From Flavobacteriales bacterium (lineage in GTDB: Bacteria > Bacteroidota > Bacteroidia > Flavobacteriales_F > PHOS-HE28): a DNA stretch of 64,000 nt. Below, piece by piece: positions 17,516 to 26,500 of the stretch (position 1 is the stretch's first letter; each line of letters starts with the position of its first letter). The notes below the pieces were generated by a model, which saw nothing but the letters and a program-made list of their open reading frames with translations, was not told the origin of the DNA and did no database searches. The stretch is from NCBI GenBank assembly GCA_016715895.1, contig JADJXH010000003.1, forward strand, positions 1,660,501-1,724,500. The letters run 5' to 3'. Position numbers and translations under genes: made by a program.

Positions 17516-19213
17516 ATGCTTCCCATGGTCCGCCTCATGAGCCCGCGAATTTCCCTGACCGCTTCGCTTTGGGTGGCAGCGAGCGTTGTTGCGCCAGCGC
17601 AGGAATGGCAGTGGGTCAAGCAGTTCGGGGCATCCGGCAGCAATGACCATGCGCGCATCGCCAAGGACACCGTGGGGAATTACTACCTGGGCTGTTCCAT
17701 CGCTGGCCTGGTCGTTGGCCCGGATACGATCAATGGTCGCAATGCCTTCATGAAGTTGAACGGCAACGGAGAACCCCAATGGGGTGGGGCTGCCGAGTTC
17801 ACCGGCAATAGCTATTGTTCGGACCTTGATGACGCGCCGGCACCCTTTGTAGCCGCACACCCGGCAGGAAGCGACGCCTACTTCGCCGGTGAGATCTGTG
17901 GTGAGTGGCTTTTTGGCAACCAGGTGGTGAACGAGTACGGCAATGGCACGCAGATCTTCCTGGCCCACTATGATGGGAACGGCGATTGCACGTGGGTCAA
18001 GATCTTTGGCGGCGCATTAAGCGACCACGTCGCCAGCTTTGAGGGCACCCCGACCGACGAGCTGCTGCTGACCTACGCCGGGAGTGCGATGACCGTGGAC
18101 GGGATCAATGTGCCCACCGGTGTCTCCATCCTGAAGTTCAACGCGGTGGGCGTGTGCCAGTGGGCCATAGAGGTGCCACCAGGAAGCGGGAGTTACAGCG
18201 CTGACATCGCCGCGGTTGAGGACGGCTTCTACCTGGCCAGCAGGGCGCTGCAGGGAGCCGGGCCCTTGCTCACCTTCGATACGGTCAGCGTGGACGTGAG
18301 CGAACGAAGGTTCGTATTGGTCAAGTACAACTACGATGGCCATGCCATCTGGGGCAGGAGCCATGGAGAGAACATGGTGCACTACCCCGGGCCGTTGATG
18401 GGCAAGATCGCCGCGAACAGCACCGGGGTACTCCTGTCCGGTAGCATGTATGTGGATACGATCTACTTCGGCACGGACAGTCTGATCGGTGCAGGTGAAC
18501 TGTTCATGATCCGGTTCGGTCCAGATGGGTCCTACCTGTGGTCCTTCACCAGTGACTCACCTTATGGTGATGTTTCGGTGGCCGATCTCGTCCTGGGCGA
18601 TACGGGCGATGCGTATGCCCTGTGCCGACTGAAACCCATGCAACCTGCGACGATCGTGGATGTGGCCGGCTGTGCTCAGGAATTCGATTCCTACGACTAC
18701 GATTCGATGTACCTGGTCCACCTCGATGAGGATGGAGATTGCATCCAGTCCGTCTTCGCACGAACGAACAGCTACGGCTCCGGGCCCGGTCCGGTGCGCG
18801 GCAGATGGTCGATGGTGCTGGACGCGGCGGAACAACCGGTGGTCTGCGGCCAGTTCCGGGGCACGGCGGTCTTCGGCAGCACCACCTTCTCCAGTGGACA
18901 GAACTTCTACGATGTGTATGTGGGCAAGCTGGACGCGTTGGATGGCATACCGCCCTGGGAAGTGGATGAACTGCTCCTCTACGCCAACCCCAACCAGGGC
19001 TCGTTCCGGATCAAGGTGCCCACCGGTCTGCGGAACGAAGTGGACCTCCTGTTGAGCGTCTTCGACAGCAGCGGCCGGCTGGTGCGTGCCCGGCAGCTGG
19101 ACATGAGCAGCGGCGACCCCCGGATGGACGTATCCGGCGTGGCACCCGGGCTGTACAAGGTGACCTTGAGCAAGGGCGACCGGGTCTACCACGGCAGCAT
19201 GGTGGTGGAGTGA
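17516..19213 (+). CDS. T9SS-exported surface protein, tandem paralogue B
   Basis: A 565-aa duplicate of the preceding gene with the same signal peptide, repeat architecture and C-terminal sorting domain. Residues of the central block (CQWAIEVPPGSGSYSADIA and surroundings) are identical apart from one Ser/Thr change. The blocks around residues 58-165 and 290-410 differ at many positions. It has its own -7 box at 17469. The alternation suggests partial gene conversion between copies, or diversifying selection on exposed parts. Confidence 0.75.
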   Translation: MLPMVRLMSPRISLTASLWVAASVVAPAQEWQWVKQFGASGSNDHARIAKDTVGNYYLGCSIAGLVVGPDTINGRNAFMKLNGNGEPQWGGAAEFTGNSYCSDLDDAPAPFVAAHPAGSDAYFAGEICGEWLFGNQVVNEYGNGTQIFLAHYDGNGDCTWVKIFGGALSDHVASFEGTPTDELLLTYAGSAMTVDGINVPTGVSILKFNAVGVCQWAIEVPPGSGSYSADIAAVEDGFYLASRALQGAGPLLTFDTVSVDVSERRFVLVKYNYDGHAIWGRSHGENMVHYPGPLMGKIAANSTGVLLSGSMYVDTIYFGTDSLIGAGELFMIRFGPDGSYLWSFTSDSPYGDVSVADLVLGDTGDAYALCRLKPMQPATIVDVAGCAQEFDSYDYDSMYLVHLDEDGDCIQSVFARTNSYGSGPGPVRGRWSMVLDAAEQPVVCGQFRGTAVFGSTTFSSGQNFYDVYVGKLDALDGIPPWEVDELLLYANPNQGSFRIKVPTGLRNEVDLLLSVFDSSGRLVRARQLDMSSGDPRMDVSGVAPGLYKVTLSKGDRVYHGSMVVE

Positions 19214-19292
19214 GCGGGACCGGATGCCCTGCAGCCTGCAGGGACCTGGACCGAGCTGTACGGGACTCATGGCAGGTCCCCCGCCCCGCCGC

Positions 19293-19300
19293 TACCTTTC
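19293..19300 (+). promoter_or_regulatory. -7 promoter box TACCTTTC
   Basis: One mismatch to TAnnTTTG, ten bases upstream of the ATG at 19311. The identical GCTACCTTTC string precedes the cyclase gene (23583-23592). Confidence 0.4.
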
Positions 19301-19310
19301 GCCCCCATCC

Positions 19311-20078
19311 ATGCGGCGCCTCCTCCCCGTTCTGCTCCTCCTTGTACCGGTGCCGGTCCTGCGGGCCCAGATCGTGGCCAACTGGGACCCGAAGCCGTAC
19401 GTGACCGACAGCGCGCTGGTGTTCCACGACGACCTGGACTTCTACCTGAACAGCTACAGCAAGCAGGAGATCAAGGGCATGCGACAGATGGTGAGCATCT
19501 GGCGGATGAACTTCGACAAGGTGATCCGGGCCACGATCGACGACATCCGCACGCACAGCGAAGGGGCCGGTGTGGCCACGCGGACGAAGGACTTCGAGCT
19601 GCCGGTGGCGCAGACCGGTGCGCGCTACCGCCTGAGCGACGACGCCGGCAAGGTGCGGGTGTTCATGTTCGGCAGCATCACCAACCCGCCGGCGCGCTTC
19701 CAGCTGCCCTTGTGGGATGCGCTCCAGCGCAAGTACGACAGCACGCAGGTGCGCCTGTTCATGATCTACGGCCGCGAGCTGCATCCCGGCGACCAGAAGA
19801 GCTACCGCGACTACCCGGCGCCCAAGAGCGAGAACGAGAAGCTGGCCTACGCGCAGGAGCTGGGCAACACCGTGAAGATCCCCGTGCTGGTGGACGGGCT
19901 GAACGACGCCGTGCTGGACAGCTACGGACGGGCGCCCAACGCGGCCTACATCATCGACCGGGACGGGAACCTGGTGTTCCGCGGCACCTGGGCGGACAGC
20001 CGCAAAGTGGAGTACATCGTGGACACGCTGCTGCGGTGGTATGCGGAGGGCAGGCCGAAGAAGTTCAGGGCGGAGTAA
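19311..20078 (+). CDS. Exported iodothyronine deiodinase/redoxin-like protein lacking the redox residues
   Basis: A 255-aa protein with a signal peptide (MRRLLPVLLLLVPVPVLRAQ). The second half follows the thioredoxin-like deiodinase (PF00837) pattern: FGS-x-T-x-PP at residues 120-127, then the IYGRELHPGD strand-loop (deiodinases: IYI-E-AH-D), IPVLVDGLND, and a final GNLVFRGTW strand. In deiodinases the FGS motif carries Cys and Sec/Cys; here those positions are I123 and N125, so thiol or selenol chemistry is not expected. The start at 19311 is preferred over 19224 for its signal peptide and the box at 19293. The N-terminal 100 residues match nothing I recognise. Confidence 0.6.
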   Translation: MRRLLPVLLLLVPVPVLRAQIVANWDPKPYVTDSALVFHDDLDFYLNSYSKQEIKGMRQMVSIWRMNFDKVIRATIDDIRTHSEGAGVATRTKDFELPVAQTGARYRLSDDAGKVRVFMFGSITNPPARFQLPLWDALQRKYDSTQVRLFMIYGRELHPGDQKSYRDYPAPKSENEKLAYAQELGNTVKIPVLVDGLNDAVLDSYGRAPNAAYIIDRDGNLVFRGTWADSRKVEYIVDTLLRWYAEGRPKKFRAE

Positions 20079-20316
20079 GCCACAAGCCGACAGCCTCCAG
20101 CCGCACGCTTCCGGCCTCCAGCCAACGGCCGCCAGCTTCAAGCCTCCAGCCGCCAGCCACCGGCCACCAGCCGCACGCTTCCGGCCTCAAGCCGCCAGCC
20201 GCCAGCTTCAAGCCTCCGGCTTCCGGCCACCCGCCTCCAATTCCCGGCCGATCGACTTTCCGCTTTCAGCTTTCCTCTTTCAGCTTTCCTCTTTCAGCTT
20301 TGAGCTTTAAACTTCG
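20079..20316. repeat. Low-complexity CCAGC/CTTCCGGCC repeat and CTTTCAGCTTT repeat
   Basis: Positions 20085-20240 are made of permuted short words (AGCCTCCAGC, CTTCCGGCC, GCCAGCCAC, TCAAGCC) that also build the 120-bp tandem repeat at 8853-9760. Positions 20260-20305 hold three copies of CTTTCAGCTTTCCT-like units, the complement of the GAAAGCTGAAAG words at 5470. No gene is seen. Confidence 0.7.
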
Positions 20317-21702
20317 CTAGACCTTCACCTGTTTCCAGCGCCCGCGTTGGAAGACCACAGCGCTGAGGATGGCCAGGACGCTCTCGCAGATGGCCACCGA
20401 GGCGAACACCCCCAGCGGCCCGAGCCCGAAGGTGATCGCCAGCAGGTAGGCCATGGGGATCTCCATCGCCCAGAAGCAGATCACGTTGAGCCAGGTGGGC
20501 GTGAGGCTGTCGCCCGCCCCGTTCAGCGCCTGTGAAAGCACCATGCCGTAGCCGTAGAAGAAGTAGCCCAGGCTGATCACGCGCATGGCCAGGATCGAGT
20601 AGCCGTCGGCCTCCGGGCCCTGATCGAAGAAGGACACGATCCACGGCGCGGCGGCCCAGAAGAAGACGGTGACCAGCACCATGAACACCATGTTGTAGTG
20701 GCCGCAGAGCCAGGCGCTGCGCTGGGCGCGATCGGGCTGCCCGGCGCCGAGGTTCTGCCCTACGAGGGTGGCTGCGGCGTTCGCCATGCCCCAGGCCGGC
20801 AGCAGGGCGACGATGATGATGCGGACGGCCACGCCGTAACCGCCCACGGCCTCGGTGCCGAAGTCCGCCACGATGCGCACCAGGAAGACCCAGCTGAGGC
20901 TGGCGATGAGGAACTGGCCGACGCCCCCGAGCGAGACCTTCACAACGCCCATGATCACCTCACGCACCGGTCGCAGGTCGGGCAGGGTGACGGCCAGCGT
21001 GCCCTCGCGGCGGAAGAAGTTCCAGCACAGATAGAGCACCCCGCAACTGCGTCCGATGGTGGTGGCCACGGCGGCGCCCTGCACCCCGAGCTCCGGAAAG
21101 AAGCCGATGCCGAAGATGAACAGCGGGTCGAGGACGATGTTGATGCCGTTGGCAATGGCCAGCGTGCGCAGGGCGATGCCGGGGTTGCCCGCCCCCCTGA
21201 ACACGGCGTTCAAGGCGAAGAGCAGGGTGACCACCAGGTTGCTGGCGAACATGAGCCGTGCGTAGGGGACCGCCACCACCAGCACATCCGGCGCGGCGCC
21301 CATCATCCGCAGCAGCGGCCCGGCGAACAGCACGGCGGGCACGGCCATCAACAGGCCGCACACGAGGGCGATGAGCAGGCTCTGTCCCGCCGCCGCGCGC
21401 GTGCCGTCGCGGTCCTTTTCGCCGGTGCGCCGCGCCACCACGGCGGTGATGCCCATGCCCAGCCCCCAGGCGATCGAGTACACCGGCACCATGCAGGTCT
21501 CCGTCAGCGTGATCGTGGCGGTGCCCAGCACGCCCAGCTTGCTCACGAAGTAGGTGTCCACCAGGGCGAAGAGCGCCTCCATGCCCATCTCCATGATCAT
21601 GGGGATGCTGAGCAGCACGATGGCGCGGCGCACGCCCATGCTGGTGTAGTCCTGCTCCTCGCCACGCAGGCTTTCACGGATCAGGTCGAAAAGGCGGGCC
21701 AT
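20317..21702 (-). CDS. MATE family efflux transporter
   Basis: A 461-aa, 12-helix multidrug and toxic compound extrusion protein in the inner membrane, using a Na+ or H+ gradient. The two homologous halves are visible: PMIMEMGMEALFALVDTYFV in helix 1 and VSLGGVGQFLIASLSWVFLV in helix 7. NAVFRGAGNPG and QALNGAGDS are the paired family motifs. It is a single gene on the minus strand with a TAGCTTCG promoter box 58 bases upstream. Confidence 0.88.
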   Translation of the reverse strand: MARLFDLIRESLRGEEQDYTSMGVRRAIVLLSIPMIMEMGMEALFALVDTYFVSKLGVLGTATITLTETCMVPVYSIAWGLGMGITAVVARRTGEKDRDGTRAAAGQSLLIALVCGLLMAVPAVLFAGPLLRMMGAAPDVLVVAVPYARLMFASNLVVTLLFALNAVFRGAGNPGIALRTLAIANGINIVLDPLFIFGIGFFPELGVQGAAVATTIGRSCGVLYLCWNFFRREGTLAVTLPDLRPVREVIMGVVKVSLGGVGQFLIASLSWVFLVRIVADFGTEAVGGYGVAVRIIIVALLPAWGMANAAATLVGQNLGAGQPDRAQRSAWLCGHYNMVFMVLVTVFFWAAAPWIVSFFDQGPEADGYSILAMRVISLGYFFYGYGMVLSQALNGAGDSLTPTWLNVICFWAMEIPMAYLLAITFGLGPLGVFASVAICESVLAILSAVVFQRGRWKQVKV

Positions 21703-21760
21703 GGGACGGGCAAGGAGGCGGATGACGGGGCGGCGGCGGACGGCGTTGCCCGAAGGGCTG

Positions 21761-21768
21761 CGAAGCTA
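21761..21768 (-). promoter_or_regulatory. -7 promoter box TAGCTTCG
   Basis: Minus-strand TAnnTTCG match 58 bases upstream of the MATE start at 21702. It has the same core as the boxes at 15615 and 17469. Confidence 0.4.
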
Positions 21769-21773
21769 GGGGG

Positions 21774-21911
21774 AGTGGTGAGTGGCGAGTGGCGAGTGAC
21801 ACAGGACAGTGCTCCGGCCACTCGGCGCGCAGGCCTGCGCGCAGCACTCGCCACTCGGCGCGTTGGGCCTGCGCGCAGCCACTCGCTACTCGCCACTCGC
21901 CACTCACCACT
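21774..21911. repeat. Inverted repeat, 24-bp perfect arms, ACTCGCC-type
   Basis: The left arm at 21774-21797 (AGTGGTGAGTGGCGAGTGGC and four more bases) is the exact reverse complement of 21888-21911. The 90-base interior contains two copies of a CACTCGGCGCG..GGCCTGCGCGCAGC unit. It lies between divergent MATE and OmpA-type genes. Confidence 0.75.
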
Positions 21912-21970
21912 CACGAAGGGTTGTTCATGATCGCCGCCGGAAACGCCTGGAAGCGCCCCGCGGGCCCGGG

Positions 21971-21978
21971 TAGTTTCG
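21971..21978 (+). promoter_or_regulatory. -7 promoter box TAGTTTCG
   Basis: TAnnTT(T/C)G match four bases upstream of the ATG at 21983, implying a very short or absent 5' leader. Confidence 0.4.
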
Positions 21979-21982
21979 CCGC

Positions 21983-23170
21983 ATGGTCCGCACCGTACTC
22001 CTTCCCGCCCTGTTGGTGGCCGCGCCGATGCTGGCGCAGACCGGTCTGCAACGCACGCTGAACGCCGACACGATGCCGAACCTCGTCCCCAACCCCGGCT
22101 TCGAGGAGACCAAGCGGCTGCAGTGCGCCTGGACGCAGGACGCCCGCAAGTTCAGCGAGGAGGTGATGGTGGGGTGGACGAGCCCGACGGAGACCACACC
22201 GGACCACTTCAGCCTGCAGAGCGACCCGGACTGCTGGAGCCACCCCGGCAAGCGCACCGGGGGACGTGCGCGTCCGCACGGCGGTGAGGCCATGGCGGGC
22301 ATCAAGACCTGGGGCCGGGGCAACACGCCCACGCACTGGCACGAGTACCTGCAGATCGAGCTCACCGCGCCGCTGGAGGCCGGGGTGCGCTATGTGGCCG
22401 AGTGCTGGGTGATGCGCGCCAGCTTCAGCAACGAGGCGAGCAACAACATCGGCCTGCTGCTGGCGCCGGAACCGGTGAGCTCGCGCGACTGCCTGCCGCT
22501 GCACATCACCCCGTCGGTGAACGAGGACAAGCTGGTGAGGAAGAGCGGCTGGCACAAGGTGAGCGGCGTGATCGAGGCCACCGGCGGCGAGCGCTTCCTG
22601 CTCATCGGCAACTTCTACAGCGACGAGGCCACCCAGCATGAACGCTTCCCCGAGGGCGAGCGTGGCGCCTACTACTTCGTGGACGATGTGAACGTGCGGG
22701 TGGCGCCGCCGGGCAGCGCGCTGAGCCCCGAGCCGAAGGAGAGCGTGCCGCCGCCGCCGAAGGTGCGCGTGGCCGACCACGCCGGCACGGCCCAGGTGGA
22801 GCTGCCCCGCGTGGAGCCCGAGGTGGGCAAGAGCATCGTGCTGGACCACATCTTCTTCGACTTCGACAAGGCCGAGCTGAAGCCCGAGAGCCACGCCGAG
22901 CTGGAGAAGGTGGTGCACCTGCTCACCGACTACCCGCACATGCGGATCGAGATCGGCGCGCACACGGACGACCAGGGCAGCGAGGCCTACAACATCCGCC
23001 TGAGCAACGACCGTGCGAAGGCCGTGGTGGACCACCTGGTGAAGGAGAAGGTGGATGCCGCGCGCCTGAGCTGGAAGGGCTACGGCAAGAGCCGGCCCGT
23101 GGCGGACAATGCCACCGAGGAGGGCCGCGCGAAGAACCGCCGCGTGGAGTTCACCGTGCTGGAACGGTAG
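21983..23170 (+). CDS. OmpA-family outer-membrane protein with N-terminal jelly-roll-like domain
   Basis: A 395-aa protein: signal peptide (MVRTVLLPALLVAAPMLAQ), then a domain at about 30-240 starting NLVPNPGFEE. That motif is typical of carbohydrate-binding-like or discoidin-like jelly rolls in Bacteroidota envelope proteins. A Pro-rich linker (PPPPK) leads to an OmpA/MotB peptidoglycan-binding domain (about 275-395) with IFFDFDKAELKPES, the IGAHTDD strand and NRRVEF. It is predicted to link the outer membrane to peptidoglycan. It is a single gene; the minus-strand terminator at 23179-23207 separates it from the next gene. Confidence 0.85.
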   Translation: MVRTVLLPALLVAAPMLAQTGLQRTLNADTMPNLVPNPGFEETKRLQCAWTQDARKFSEEVMVGWTSPTETTPDHFSLQSDPDCWSHPGKRTGGRARPHGGEAMAGIKTWGRGNTPTHWHEYLQIELTAPLEAGVRYVAECWVMRASFSNEASNNIGLLLAPEPVSSRDCLPLHITPSVNEDKLVRKSGWHKVSGVIEATGGERFLLIGNFYSDEATQHERFPEGERGAYYFVDDVNVRVAPPGSALSPEPKESVPPPPKVRVADHAGTAQVELPRVEPEVGKSIVLDHIFFDFDKAELKPESHAELEKVVHLLTDYPHMRIEIGAHTDDQGSEAYNIRLSNDRAKAVVDHLVKEKVDAARLSWKGYGKSRPVADNATEEGRAKNRRVEFTVLER

Positions 23171-23178
23171 GTCGAGCC

Positions 23179-23207
23179 GAAAAAAGAGAAAGGGACCCGG
23201 AGGTCCC
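23179..23207 (-). terminator. Rho-independent terminator
   Basis: Read on the minus strand, the hairpin GGGACC-TCCG-GGTCCC (23207 to 23192) is followed by TTTCTCTTTTTTC. It lies 37 bases after the stop of the small HTH gene. Confidence 0.7.
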
Positions 23208-23243
23208 TCACCCTTCCCGCTTCGCAGCGGGCGTGGCACACGC

Positions 23244-23492
23244 CTACGCAGGCTCCTCCTTCAGGATCCGCTGCGCGATGTCGAGGATGCGCGTGTCGTC
23301 CAGCGACACCACGCCCCCGTCGGCGCCCGGCTCCAGGTGCACGCCCATGGGGCGGCCCTGCGGATGGCTGTAGCCCCCGAAATAGTTCCACACCGTCTCC
23401 ACGTTCATGTCCAGCTCGCGGGCGATGCGGTGGATGCTGCCGTCGGGCAGCCGGTCCTTGATCCTGCGCAGTTCATTGAAGGTGATGTTCAT
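23244..23492 (-). CDS. Small HTH-type DNA-binding protein conserved in Bacteroidota
   Basis: An 82-aa protein starting MNITFNELRRIKDRLPDGSI. A helix-turn-helix-like stretch IHRIARELDMNVETVWNYFG is followed by HLEPGADGGVVSLDDT and a C-terminal helix ILDIAQRILKEE. I recognise this as a short Bacteroidota-wide protein usually annotated as DNA-binding; targets are unknown. A TACCTTTC box lies 28 bases upstream (23528 to 23521, minus strand), and a clear terminator follows, so it is a monocistronic gene. Confidence 0.7.
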   Translation of the reverse strand: MNITFNELRRIKDRLPDGSIHRIARELDMNVETVWNYFGGYSHPQGRPMGVHLEPGADGGVVSLDDTRILDIAQRILKEEPA

Positions 23493-23584
23493 GTCAGGAC
23501 GGGTTTTGGTTGGGGACGCTGAAAGGTAATCCGAAGAAACCCGGATCCCAAACGGGGGCTGGCATGCCGTTGGCTTGCGGGCGC

Positions 23585-23592
23585 TACCTTTC
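23585..23592 (+). promoter_or_regulatory. -7 promoter box TACCTTTC
   Basis: Same GCTACCTTTC string as at 19291-19300, seven bases upstream of the ATG at 23600. It supports that start over the upstream one at 23510. Confidence 0.4.
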
Positions 23593-23599
23593 CGAGCGC

Positions 23600-26500
23600 A
23601 TGCCCCGCGCCGCCGCCATCGCCCTGCTCTTCGCCTGCGGGGCGGCCATTGCGCAGCGCACCGACCTCCGCACCTTCTCCCTGGAACAGGGGCTGCCCAG
23701 CGCCCGCATCAGCGCGGTGTGCGAAGACCCCGACGGCTTCCTCTGGGTGGCCACCGATGAAGGGGCGGCCCGGAGCGATGGCACACGGTTCCGCACCATC
23801 GGCCGCGCCGAAGGCCTGGCCAGCCAGCACGTCACCGCCCTGCATGGCGCGCCGGACGGACGCGTGTGGATCGGCATGCGCACGGGAGCGGTGGCCACCT
23901 GGGAGCGCGGCGCGGTGCGGCCTTGGGGCCCGCTGCCGGTGACCGGAGCGGTGCGCGCCTTCGCCACCGACGTGGAGGGCCACACCTGGGTCGCGTTGAC
24001 CGGAGGGTTGGTGCGGCTTGGCGCAAGCGGTGCCGCCACCGCCGTACCGCTGCCCACGGGCCAGGCCCGGCTGAACGCCCTGGTGCGGATGCCCGGCGGT
24101 GGGCTTGTGGCCGGCACGGACAGCGGGCTGGTGGTGCAGCGCGACGGCCGATGGACGCTGGCCGGTGCCGAGGCGGAGCTGCCGGACCGCCGCATCACGG
24201 CCCTCTTTGCCGACAGCCTGGGTCTGGTGGTGGGCACCCCGTCCGGGTATCGCCTGCTGGACGCTGGCTTGAAGCGCCTCGACCCGGCGGAGAGCCCCAC
24301 GCGCGGCGTGCCACTGCCGCTGCACGATCAGCGGATCCTCTGTGTGTTGCGCACGCGCACCGGCGACCTGTGGCTGGGCACGCCCGCCGGGATCGCCCAT
24401 GTGAGCACCCGCAACGGTGTGCCCATCCTGCGCACCATCACCGAGCGCAACGGCCTGGGGCACGACCTGGTGCGCTGCCTGCACGAGGACCGCAGCGGCA
24501 CGGTGTGGGCGGGCACGGCCTTCGGCGGGCTGTCGCAGTTCACCAGCGATGCCTTCCTGCACTTCACCGAACAGGACGGGCTGCGCTCGCAGATCGTGAG
24601 CGCCATCCACCGCAGCAGCACCAACGAACTGTGGCTCGGCTCGGTGGGCGGAGGGCTGGCGCGCTGGGATGCGCAGGGCCTGCGCCTGTTCGCCGAGCCC
24701 GAAGGTCTGGCCGACCCCTTCGTGCTGTGCATCACCGACGCACCGGGCGGAGCGCTCGTGGTGGGCACCGCCACGCAGGGCCTTTTCCGCCGGACGGGCG
24801 AACGCTTCGTGCGCGTGGCCGACGGTCCACCGGGACGCGTGAACGCCCTGCTGCATGACGATGAAGGGCGGCTTTGGGCGGGCACGGACCGCGGCCTCTG
24901 GGGCGACCCCGGCGATGGCCACCTGATGCATGTGGACGGTCCGCAGCCTGCGGTGACGGGCATCGCCTCTGGCGGTGATACGGTGTGGGTGAGCACGGCC
25001 GAAGGGCTCTTCCGCCTGCCCACGCGCCGTGTTCCCTGGCGCCTGGAGCCCGTGCCTGGTCCGCCCGTGGCGATGAGCAACGTGGTGCGCGACAGCAAGG
25101 GCAACCTGTGGATCGGCACCGAGGAGAACGGGCTGTACCGCGTGCATGGCACGCGTTGGGACAGCCTGTCCACCGCGGGCGGCATGGGCTCGCTTACGGG
25201 CCTGCGCTCGCCCACCGTGGAGCTGGTGCTGCTGGACGCCTACGAGAACGTGTGGGTGGGCACACGCCGCGGCATCGACCTGCTTCAGCTGGACATGCTG
25301 CAGGAGCAGGTGCTGGAGGTGGACCACTACGGCACGGAGGAGGGCTTCATCGGGGTGGAGACCTTCCGCAACGCGTGCCTGCTGGACCGCGACAGCACCC
25401 TGTGGTTCGGCACGGTACGCGGGGCCACGCGCTACGACCCACGGCGGGTGCGCGAGGACCCTGCGGAGCCACGCACGCACCTCACCGACCTGCTGCTCTT
25501 CTTCGAACGCACCGACTGGCGGCCGTGGTGCGACAGCCTTGGCGGCGACGGGCTGCCGCTGGGGCTTCGTCTTCCTCCGGACCGCAACCACCTCACCTTC
25601 GCCTTCACGGGCATCAGCCTGGCCTACCCCGAGAAGGTGCGCTACCGCTACATGCTGGAGGGCCACGATCCGGACTGGTCGCCCATCACCGCCACGGACC
25701 GGGTGACGTACAGCAACCTGCCGCCGGGCGAATACACCTTTCTGGTGCTGGCGCGCAATGCGAGCGGCATCTGGAACACGGGGCCGGTGCGCTTCGCCTT
25801 CACCATCCGGCCGCCGCTGTGGCGCACCTGGCCCTTCCTGGCCGGCTGCGCCGTGGTGCTCGCCCTGCTGCTGTGGGCCGTGGTGAAGCTGCGCGAACGC
25901 AGGCTGCTGCGCGAGCAGCATCGCCTGGAGCGCATGGTGGACGAGCGCACGCGCGAGCTGGCCGCCGAGAAGCACCGCAGCGAGGAACTGCTGTTGAACA
26001 TCCTGCCGGAGGCCACCGCGAACGAACTGAAGGAGAAGGGCGAGGCCCAGGCCCGCTCACATGCCGCGTGCACGGTGCTGTTCAGCGACTTCCAAGGCTT
26101 CACGGAGATCAGTGGCGAGAGCGAGCCCACGGGCATCGTGGCCGACCTGGACCGTTTCTTCCGCGCCTTCGACCGCATCACCGACACGCACGGGCTGGAG
26201 AAGATCAAGACCATCGGCGATGCCTACATGTGCGCCGCCGGCGTGCCGGAGGCCAGCCCGACCCACGCGCTCGACGCCGTGCTCACCGCACTGGAGATGC
26301 TGGACGCGGTGGACCGCATCAACGCCGAACGCCTTCAGGAAGGCCGCGCTCCGTGGGCCATCCGCATCGGCCTGCACAGCGGCCCCCTGATCGCCGGCGT
26401 GGTGGGCGAGAAGAAGTTCGCCTATGACATCTGGGGCGATACGGTAAACCTCGCGAGCCGGCTGGAAGGCCTCAGCGAAGCGGGACGCATCAACATCAGC

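Larger units (their letters stand above)
15583..19272 (+). repeat. Tandem duplication, two units of about 1.85 kb
   Basis: Unit 1 runs from about 15583 to 17424 and unit 2 from about 17436 to 19272. Each contains the promoter box, one T9SS cargo gene and about 60 bases downstream. Identity alternates: nearly identical at 15583-15830 and again at 16172-16530 (one mismatch to 18023-18381), diverged at 15836-16171 and 16531-16930, and nearly identical at 16978-17390. Length differences between copies are multiples of three within the genes. Confidence 0.85.
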
